From Euglena gracilis (taxonomy: Eukaryota > Euglenida > Euglenophyceae > Euglenales): 64,000 bases of DNA. The stretch is taken from the NCBI GenBank assembly GCA_039621445.1, contig CP154954.1, forward strand, positions 32,651,455 to 32,715,454. Reading direction: 5' to 3'. Below are positions 56,858 to 64,000 of the stretch, one piece after another. The notes beneath the pieces were generated by a model, which was given only the letters and a program-made list of their open reading frames with translations, ran no database searches and was not told the DNA's origin. The position numbers and the translations under genes were made by a program. How positions within the stretch are numbered: the first letter of the stretch is position 1; every line of letters begins with the position of its first letter.

Positions 56858-58007
56858 TAGCCAAGTGCGCGTAAATTCATTAGCACAAACATGAGCGCAT
56901 CAATGGAGCAATCACTAAGGCGATTGCGCAAATCGTTGGGGTCACATCTTCTTTCATTTGATGACAATTACCACCCCTCCTCCGAAGGGTTGTGTTCAGT
57001 GTTGCAGTTGAAAATTGCCTCTTTTCCAAAAGGGAACTTCAATTACCCACACAACGAGGTCCATCCCCCACCCGGTGTCTAAGTCCCCAAAGGGTAGATA
57101 AATGTTCCCAAACCCAAGTCATCTTTGATTTCTGCAAACAAAAAAAGGTCGATTAACTGGGGGGGCCACAAGCGATTAACCGTTTTTCGATTAACCATGG
57201 TTAATTGTTCCCCCCACAAACGATCGATTAACTGGGGGGGTCACAAGCGATTAACCGTTTTTCGATTAACCATCCAACCCTGTGACAAGTGTGACCTTTC
57301 ATACAACGTCACATGGAACCTATTTTTAGAACTTTTGTGTCCAAAAAGAGCTCCAATTAGGAATTTGTCACACATTTTTGGCAATTTTGATTCCTAATTT
57401 GGGTGCAAATTAGGAATTAGTTGCCACTTTTTGGCTCCTACTGGGATGTGGAAACCCTCCATGTGTGGGTCGCGGGGGGGTCGCGGGGGGGGTCGCGGGG
57501 GGGCCGCGGGGGATACACCCCCAAAAGGCGGCCAAGGGAAGAAACGGTGGGTGAAGCATCCATCTCAACTGGCTCAACAATGAAATGAATGAATGAAGGT
57601 GGATACTTTGTATAAAAAAAAACACAAACTACAATTGATTGTTGTCTGCAGGGTGTTTTCATGACCCGGGAGGAGGTGGAGGTCCGGACCCACCCACCCA
57701 CCCCCCAAGGGGGGGGGGGCGGGGTGCTCGGGGGGACCCACGTTTGGGGGTCGATTTTGGGGCCCAAAAAAAACTGGTCTCTAGGCGTGGTGTAGGAGGT
57801 TAACATGTGGAATTGTCCCAAAACTGCCCCCCCCCAAACAACAAAACATTGTTCAATTGCCTACCATCATCACAACCACGCCACAAAACATCCCCCAAAA
57901 GTTTGTCGAATGAGGGGCGTGCTTCACACTATCAGGGTAAAGGACAGACCAGAAACTACAAGGATGGCAGTTTATGTCCTCGCTGTCTTTAAACTTTCCG
58001 GTGCACC

Positions 58008-58438
58008 ATAGCTGGCGTTTTTTTTGTTTTTTTAAAAAAAAAACGTTTTTTTTGTTTTTTTATTAAAAAAAACGGGCAAAAAAAACGGCAAAAAAAAACA
58101 AAGGGGAAAATGATGGTCCAAATTTTGCCTTTGATCGCAAGGGTGAACCAATCTTAGCTCAAATGACTTGAAAACCAATACTTTTGGTTGTCTTCAACAA
58201 GAATGGTCAAAATAGGGCATTTTTCTGCCATTTTGGGATGTTTCAACTTGAAACATCCCAAATTTGGTGTCTTTCTCTGACCGAGGATGGGCAAAAAAGC
58301 TAAAATTAAAAGGCAAAAATTTTTTTTTGCCCTGGACCCTCAATGGCGTTTTTTTTTGTGTTTTTTTTATAAAAAAAACATGTTTTTTTAAAAAAACGTG
58401 TTTTTTTTGACTTCGTTTTAAACGAAGTGCCAGCTATG
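58008..58438. mobile_element. insertion in the hAT gene with 8-9 bp target duplication
   Basis: Ends ATAGCTGGCG and TGCCAGCTATG. CGGTGCACC is duplicated at 57,999-58,007 and 58,439-58,447. Taking one copy of the duplication out joins DDLIEFIGCT to GKFKDSEDI in one frame on the minus strand. The interior has TTTTTTTAAAAAAA palindromes and a GGGATGTTTCAA hairpin at 58,232; no ORF. Confidence 0.85.
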
Positions 58439-58684
58439 CGGTGCACCCAATGAACTCGATCAAGTCGTCCAACACGGGGGTCTTCGGCACCATCAGTGGG
58501 TCCAATTCGGCACAAAATGTGGAGATGCCTCTCAAAGTTGCGTGCAAGGGGTTATCCTGAACAGAGGGATTTCAGACCCATCAAACCCAGCAAATACGCA
58601 CAGAGGCTCATTTTCGAGATATTGAAAAAAAATTTTTTTGGCCTGAAATGGCCAAAGGGGGGGGGCTCATCCAGGGGGGTGGTT

Positions 58685-58820
58685 CCCGGGCTGTTTTTAA
58701 ACAAATTTTTAAAATAGGTTGTTTTATTCAAAAAAACACCCCCTTTTAAAACAAAAAAACGTTTTTTTTATTCATGAAAGTTTTTTTGCTTTGTTTTAAA
58801 ACAAAAAAAAGGGGGGAAAT
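58685..58820. mobile_element. A/T-rich element, copy 2
   Basis: Shares CCCGGGCTGTTTTTAAACAA and GAAAGTTTTTTTGCTTTG with 46,791-46,966. GGGTGGTT is duplicated exactly at 58,677-58,684 and 58,821-58,828. Inserted within the hAT region. Confidence 0.78.
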
Positions 58821-59639
58821 GGGTGGTTGATTTTGACTACCTATGTGACACTGGGGCCTTCCCGCCCCCCCCCCCCCAAACCTAGCCATTCCTTTGCAAC
58901 AAAGGCCAAAGTTTCACTGAAGTTTCATTGCAAAAACGGAAAAATATTGCAGAGCCTTCGGCGCTGGGACTCCCCCCTGTCCATGACCACCAAAAAAAGG
59001 GTGATTGGATGGGGGGGGGTGATGCCGGAGAAACACCTCCCAAAGAAAAGTGCCACCCCCCGCATCCTACATCAATGGTTGGAGTGAACTTGTGGTCTGC
59101 AAAACCATCCAAAGTTTTTTTGCTTCTTTGGACTGGGACAATTTGGAGACCTTGAAGACACAGAGGATTGAGAATCTTCATGATTGCGGGGCTCCTCCTC
59201 ATAAGGGTGGACCACTGCAACCGGCACAACGTTGCTCCGGTGACATGCTTCGTAATGCTGAGTCATCCGGGTGATATTGGCCTTCTGAGTCCATTCACAA
59301 TGGCAACAGTGGGCCTTGACTGCCTTCGCTACATCACAAACTGCCCCATCCTTGTTCTTCGGCACAAACTGTTCCCATATGGCATGCTTTCTGTGGCGTC
59401 CCATGAAAGTATCCTGAGAAAGGAGTGGGAAGATAAAAACTTTTCCTCATTGTGCCTTGCTTCAAAAAAAATAAATTTCCATATTTTTCCACTCGGAAAA
59501 AATATAATTTATTTTTCCTGGAAAAATTTCGGAAAAATTTCCATCATATTTTTCGGAAAATTTCAAGTACAATCCTACACACGGGGGCTCAACCACCTTC
59601 ATGTACATGGTGCTCCGGCGGGTGAGAAATGTACATTCC

Positions 59640-60540
59640 AGGGTTGACGTTTTTATTGTTTTATTGTTTTATTGTTTTTTTTTGTGTGTTTTTCTTTAAA
59701 TTTTTTTTTTAAAAAAAACACAAAAACAAAAATCGACCTTTTTCGTTGCGAAATGGCCATTTTCGAAGAAAAATTTTCGGGGGTGGTTCGAGTCACCGGG
59801 GGGTCACATGGGGGTAACAGGGGGGTCATGGGGGAACATCACGTTTTCGGTGGCCAAATTAGGAATTACCTGAAAACGAATTTTGTGTCAAGAACTGTGT
59901 TTGGGCCAAGAGTTAGGGGGAGCCCAGGGGCGGGGACCGCGGCGCCGAAGGCGCCGTGGTCGCCCCTGGGCCCCCCTAAAACCTTGGCCCAAAACACTGT
60001 TCTTGGTTGAAACCATGTTTTGGGCGAAGATTTAAGACTTTTAAAGTCTCGAAATCGGCCCAAACACGGTTTCTTGGGGAAAAATCCTTTTTAGGCTCCA
60101 AATTAGGAATCCCCCAACTTAAAATTGCTATTTTGACACCAAATTAGGCATTACCATTCTAAGTGTTGCAAAATTTATGCCTCAAAATTAGGAATCCACC
60201 TGAATATTTTGTCAAATTAGGCATCACCGGCCCTCTAAAATTTTAATGTGTGAAAGTATTTCCAAATCTGTGTTTTCTGGTGCGAAAAAATCATGCTTTT
60301 AACCCAAAAAAACCCGAAAATGAATGTTGCAGAGATAAAAAATGAACTTTTTTCCAAAAAAATTTGCAAAAAAATTTCCCCCAAACCCTCCATGACGTTT
60401 TTTTTTGTTGTTTTCTTTAAAAAAAACACATTTTTTTTGTTTCAAAAAAAACAAGCCGTCAACCTTGGTACGTTCCACATCATCCCGAGGGGACTCAATG
60501 GGGCGTTCTATGTAGAACATTTTACAGAGCGATGTAAGAA
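59640..60540. repeat. AAATTAGGAAT word repeats, no supported gene
   Basis: CCAAATTAGGAATTACC, CAAATTAGGAATCCCCC, CAAATTAGGCATTACC and CAAATTAGGCATCACC recur between 59,846 and 60,230, around GGCGCCGAAGGCGCC (59,941). Related words lie at 57,355-57,420. T-run/A-run palindromes lie at 59,650-59,730 and 60,395-60,460. Confidence 0.55.
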
Positions 60541-60547
60541 GGCGTGT

Positions 60548-61565
60548 CAGTGGAAAATGAGCGAGGCTCATCTTCAATATATAAAGTGCCTGGGGGGAAG
60601 TGCCTGGGGGGGGGGCGTGTGTGTTGTGCCGAGCTTGCCGTTGGATGGCATGTGTGTGTTAGGTCCTTAGGTGGTGTGTTAGGGAGTGTTAGCTTGGGCT
60701 TGGACTGTTTCGCTGCTTGGGTTGGAAGTAATTGTTGGCTTTGGTCTCGAACAGATGGCTACGGTGACGTTAATACCAGGAGAGGATGGAGAGGACAGGA
60801 GTGTGAAGTAGGGAAGTGGGTAGGATTCATGTGGAGGGGGGCAGGTTAACCAAGGTGGACAGGTGGTTAGCAAAGGTGTTCAGTGGGAATAAGGGAGGTG
60901 GCAACCGGCAGAAAGGTCAGCGTCATTTGACAGGTTGGTGTAGAAGCTCCAAACCAGTTGTTTAGAGATTTCTTTGGCGAGGGTGGGTGAGTGAGAGTCC
61001 TTGCCACACTTCTGCTTTGGTTTGGCGCTGAAGCCAACCCTCCCCTTGCCCTGAAAAGGCTTTAAGGAGAGTGGACATCAGAAGAAAAAAAAGTGGACAT
61101 GAGGGAACGACCTTGCTGCCCCACGCCGCCAAAGCAGTCAAGCACAAACGGGGTAAGGCGCCAACCTCGTGTCGAATAAGTTACGTCATATTTGCAGATA
61201 TCATGCTGTAATTTTTTTTCATACTGGAAATCCCCAGAAACGATCTTTTCACGGCGGGTAGCACTGCTTCACCCAGACCGTGCCCCGGGCCCAGGGAAAT
61301 GGCTCTTTTGGCCCTCGCCACAAGGAGGACCTCCTCGTGACTCTCTGTGCGCCCACAGGTTAGCGGTTGCTACTGAGGGGTTTACAAAGAGGTGTTCGGT
61401 GACTGGGTGAGAGAGGTTAGTGGAAAATGAGCGAGGCTCATCTTCAATATATAAATTGCCATGGGGGGCGTGCGTGTTCTGGTGTTGCCTTCTTTGGCGT
61501 GTCAGTGTCGTTACTCCTGCGTGCGTGTGGAAATGAGTGAGGCTCACCTTCAATGTATAGTGCTT
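60548..61565 (+). repeat. three copies of a GAGGCTCATCTTCAATATATA segment
   Basis: GTGGAAAATGAGCGAGGCTC followed by ATCTTCAATATATAAA occurs at about 60,549, 61,421 and, diverged, 61,528, each followed by a GGGG block. A TATATAAA box-like sequence sits at the same place each time. The surrounding 60.6-62.1 kb plus strand is G/T-rich without a supported ORF. Confidence 0.65.
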
Positions 61566-61635
61566 GGGGGGAGGGGTGTGTGGCTCTTGTTGCCTTCGTT
61601 GGCGTGTTTGTCTCGGGTGGTCCTTGCGCTGCCTT

Positions 61636-61639
61636 CCTT

Positions 61640-61680
<41 letters not shown>

Positions 61681-61682
61681 TG
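61636..61682. repeat. TG microsatellite
   Basis: (TG)n of roughly 40 bp in the G/T-rich stretch. Confidence 0.95.
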
Positions 61683-61689
61683 TGGGGGA

Positions 61690-62590
61690 GGAGGTTGTGT
61701 GTGGCAGGTACGCAGCCTTGCCGTTTGCACAGTTTGCGGTGAAATGGGGTTTGGATTTAGTTTGAGTAGGGAGAGTGAGAGCGTCTGGAGGTGTTGGCAT
61801 TTGTGGATGGTTCAGTGTAGAAGCACCAAACAAGAAATTAGATGTCTGATAGTTCAGAAGTGTTCAGGGGGTAAGGCTATGCACAGAAGTGATAGACGGA
61901 AGTGAGGTGAGGCAAGGGCAAGGGCAAAGCCCAAGTGAAGGGAGATGAGGGTGGCGGGAGGTGTAACGTGTTTGGTGTGCATGTGTCGGGCACCCCGGGG
62001 CTTTGGTACCAGGTGGCGGTGTGGCTGTTGTGGCGGGGGCATAGTCACCTTACTTGTTCAGGATCATGCGGTCCGTGGCTCTTTCGGCCAACCGCAACTG
62101 CCGTGCTACTGCACGAGTCAGTGTGATGGCCAAGTTTCCAGTCATTTCTTGAAACTTTCGTTGTTTGGTTGTACCTAAGTAAGAGTTGGTCGCGAGGCGT
62201 AGCACATCACGGAGGAGTTTGGAGGCTGTTGGCCCCGTGCACCCCCACGGGTTGAAGGCTGCCCCAATGTTCTCCCATTGGTGGCGTGCACCGATCTTCA
62301 GCCTGGGATCGTTTGTGCATTTCAGCGTCCGGTAAAGTACGCTGAACTCGGGTCAAGTTCAGAGGCCATCGTGAGGTTGCCAGAATTAGCAATGAGCCAG
62401 AGCAAGAAATTAAGAAAGAACTTCAAATTAGGAATTGACCCTATGGTTTCCAGGGAGAGAAAAGCAGGGACAAAAAAAGGAAAAACCCCGAGAGACAAAC
62501 CTTTTAAGAAATAAATATTTTTTGAATTTAAACTTGCTTACTGCTTTAAATGGCGTTTTGAATGGACGCTGTGGTTTCTGTCACTTTCAG
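61690..62590. other. no supported gene
   Basis: Plus-strand G/T-rich DNA. From 62,400 it may be intron upstream of the RRM exon, since a good acceptor closes it at 62,590. Confidence 0.4.
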
Positions 62591-62683
62591 GGATATTCCA
62601 ACATGGAACTCACAATCCCTGAAGCATCTACAACTATTTGTGTCGGAAACCTTCCCGACTATATGAGCAGGAATCACTCTCCA
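62591..62683 (+). CDS. RRM protein exon, RNP2 half
   Basis: Acceptor CACTTTCAG, then GYSNMELTIPEASTTICVGN and LPDYMSRNHSP, donor GTGAGA. TICVGNLP is the RNP2 strand of an RNA-recognition motif. Confidence 0.7.
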
Positions 62684-62726
62684 GTGAGATTTCTTGCTCT
62701 TTTTTTGATTGGTTCCTGTTGTAAAC

Positions 62727-62880
62727 TGCTCGTGAATTCCGCCTTATGTTCAAATTCGCAAACGGTGTCCAACGGTGCATCATCAATCACACCAAGGCTG
62801 GACACCAGGTTGGTTATGCAAGGTTTGGAACGGCACAAGAAGCACAAGCCGCCATTGAATGGCTTGCGCAGGGCTGCTGA
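62727..62880 (+). CDS. RRM protein exon, RNP1 half
   Basis: AREFRLMFKFANGVQRCIIN, HTKAGHQVGYARFGTAQEAQ, AAIEWLAQGC, stop 62,878. GYARFGTAQEAQAAI is the RNP1 strand and helix 2 of the same RRM. A stop lies just upstream in this frame and no AG acceptor is found in the about 45-nt gap from the previous donor, so the junction is unexplained. Confidence 0.65.
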
Positions 62881-62920
62881 AAATGATATGAAGTTTTATA
62901 TGAAATTTTCAACCTGACAG

Positions 62921-63101
62921 CTTCCCTGATGCTCACGGATACCCGATTGACGAGGACTTCCCAAACACTTTGAAAGTTTTCATGTCTTCAACTCAATTGC
63001 GCGATGCCCTTCCTGGCACCCGACCAAAGCGCCCGCTGGACAATGGTTTTGGCGCACCTGCAGCGAAATTCCCACGTTTGGGGGGAGTGCACAGAATTTG
63101 A
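62921..63101 (+). CDS. RRM protein exon
   Basis: Acceptor AACCTGACAG, then FPDAHGYPIDEDFPNTLKVF, MSSTQLRDALPGTRPKRPLD and NGFGAPAAKFPRLGGVHRI, stop 63,099. A KRP basic patch (possible nuclear import) precedes it. Protein-like throughout; no Met start, so it was not among simple ORFs. Confidence 0.6.
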
Positions 63102-63250
63102 CAACTGTTCAAATGTGCTTGTGAGAGGCCCAGGTTTCTCTGAGCACTTTTTCTGATCTGCAAAGTGTGAGAACCATGAGGAAGTCAAATCAACCTGGAA
63201 CCTCACTAATGGAAATGAACCAGTTGTGATGTTGTTTGATTTTGGTTTTT
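63095..63250 (+). CDS. possible second RNA-binding segment, frame-broken
   Basis: DNCSNVLVRGPGFSEHFF in one frame is continued by SDLQSVRTMRKSNQPGTSLM in the next; the shift lies in CTTTTTCTG. NVLVRGPG could be an RNP2-like strand. Weak. Confidence 0.35.
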
Positions 63251-63354
63251 GCTTGTTCAAAAAATCGGAAGAAACAAAGAAAATTTTGTTTTTGGCAGGG
63301 ACTCTATTCTTTGGACAACTTGTCTTTGGTAAACCGTCATTGTCAAAAAAAAGG

Positions 63355-63560
63355 ACTTCGGTGCCCTGAGGTGCTTGGGCCACCTCTTCAACCAAGCCAC
63401 CTCGTTTCACCTCATGTCAAATTCTGAAATGCCTTTTGCTGCAGCTCCTGGGTTCATTGGTGGCCGTGGTTTTGGCAAAGGTGTTGGAAAAGGCCGTGGG
63501 AAAGGTGGTGCACAGGCTGAATTTCAAGGCAATGCCGACCGGGGGTTCCTGCCAGGCTGT
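63355..63560 (+). CDS. probable C-terminal Gly/Arg/Lys-rich part of the RRM gene
   Basis: DFGALRCLGHLFNQATSFHL, MSNSEMPFAAAPGFIGGRGF, GKGVGKGRGKGGAQAEFQGN. ALRCLGHLFNQATSFHLMS resembles the last strand and helix of an RRM, and the GxGKGRGKGG tail is typical of RNA-binding proteins. It opens at about 63,355 after a frame change and ends in a C/G-run repeat. Confidence 0.55.
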
Positions 63561-63614
63561 ATTTTAGTCGGGTGCCGACCCCACCCCGGGGGGGGGGGGG
63601 CAGGCACTCCAAGG

Positions 63615-63919
63615 GGTACTTGTCTGTTAGTCGATCCACGGCAGTGCATCAAGTCTGTTAGTCGATCCACACCCTATTCAACCCTATTCAATAGGAATGA
63701 CCACTTTCAGTGCAAAACAGGATGTGTGACGTCATAATTTGACCATGTGACGTCATACACAAGCAAAATGATGACCGTATGACGTCATACTTGAATGTGT
63801 GACCCAGGGATGACGTCATAAGGTCCAAATCAGCTGCATATTTGACGTCATCAAAGCATAGGGGAAGAAAGGGTGTGGATCGAGTCGTTTTGCCGTGGAT
63901 CGACTAACAGACAAGTACC
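63615..63919. mobile_element. 305-bp inverted-repeat element with exact 8-bp target duplication and five TGACGTCA sites
   Basis: Ends GGTACTTGTCTGTTAGTCGA and the complement; GTCGATCCACACCC is a second inverted pair. CTCCAAGG is duplicated exactly at 63,607-63,614 and 63,920-63,927. The centre has TGACGTCA five times between 63,727 and 63,854. No ORF. Confidence 0.92.
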
Positions 63920-64000
63920 CTCCAAGGCCCCCCTGATCCGACCGTAGGGCACATGGCCAAAAGTGCCCTGGCACAACCCCGGCGCCGGGGAGCCAAAAAT

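Larger units (their letters stand above)
55900..59404 (-). pseudogene. hAT-superfamily transposase, fragmented
   Basis: N end at 59,404: WEQFVPKNKDG, then CCHC at HCCHCEW and HYEACH, a BED-type zinc finger (CxxC..HxxxxC). SPKKQK then shifts frame in an A run and continues TLDGFADHKFTPTID. Middle pieces at 58,555-57,880 include NPLHATLRGIS, CAELDPLMVPKTPVLDDLIE and GKFKDSEDINCHPCS. C end at 56,260-55,980: ASVERVFSSADFQSDGRTRI then EFDKLAREVYIRYNHMALSA, the hAT dimerisation region. Insertions, C-run elements and stops separate the pieces. Cut-and-paste transposition enzyme, now inactive. Confidence 0.82.

Noticed and set aside
57438-57821. Minus-strand 127-codon frame within the hAT region
   Set aside because: Part is read through C/G runs and CGCGGGGGG repeats; no hAT motif could be placed, so it is not claimed as transposase.

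Overview
Nuclear DNA of a eukaryote, most likely a free-living protist or alga. The evidence is GT-AG introns that join exons in phase, GC-rich exons set in A/T-rich or homopolymer-rich introns, kinesin, leucine-rich-repeat (LRR) and RRM coding exons, hAT and LINE fossils, and a short TTAGGG array. There is no bacterial operon structure, rRNA or recognisable tRNA. The GC-biased exons and simple-repeat-laden introns recall algal groups such as glaucophytes, chromerids or dinoflagellates, but the sequence alone does not decide.

Layout. (1) About 1.6-19.1 kb, minus strand: a long multi-exon kinesin. Eleven motor and neck exons (19.1 to 14.1 kb) join phase-perfectly into 502 codons from the start Met. 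Lower-coordinate exons (12.8 to 1.6 kb) encode a Pro/Ser/Thr/Arg-rich tail with repeated SPR/TPR motifs. (2) About 20-39 kb, minus strand, possibly to 44.6 kb: a series of exons each carrying one or two ribonuclease-inhibitor-type LRRs, separated by long introns packed with dispersed repeats. (3) 43.7-52.4 kb: transposon-rich DNA with a 162-bp satellite, a LINE reverse-transcriptase fossil, twin foldback elements, a terminal-inverted-repeat (TIR) element enclosing a PHD-finger ORF, an interstitial telomere-like array and an unidentified ORF cluster. (4) 55.9-59.4 kb, minus strand: a broken hAT transposase with a BED finger and hAT dimerisation region, itself split by a younger insertion. (5) 60.5-63.6 kb, plus strand: a G-rich non-coding stretch, then RRM exons and a Gly/Arg/Lys-rich tail.

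The most unusual feature is the repeat landscape. Several short inverted-repeat elements have clean 8-bp target duplications; four start GGCA or GGTA. One of these sits inside another repeat and an unrelated element sits inside the hAT gene, so relative insertion order can be read. A second, larger class is built from a short word (for example AATATAAA, AAATAATA, TAATAGAAGC, GTGACTAA) alternating with C or G homopolymers, ending TA-ACCCCC / GGGGGT-TA or TA-CCATGCCCC / GGGGCATGG-TA, and often carrying a small GGCGC-loop-GCGCC hairpin. I could not match this class to a family I know. Several coding frame breaks fall on homopolymer runs, so either decay or homopolymer base-calling error must be considered before calling pseudogenes.
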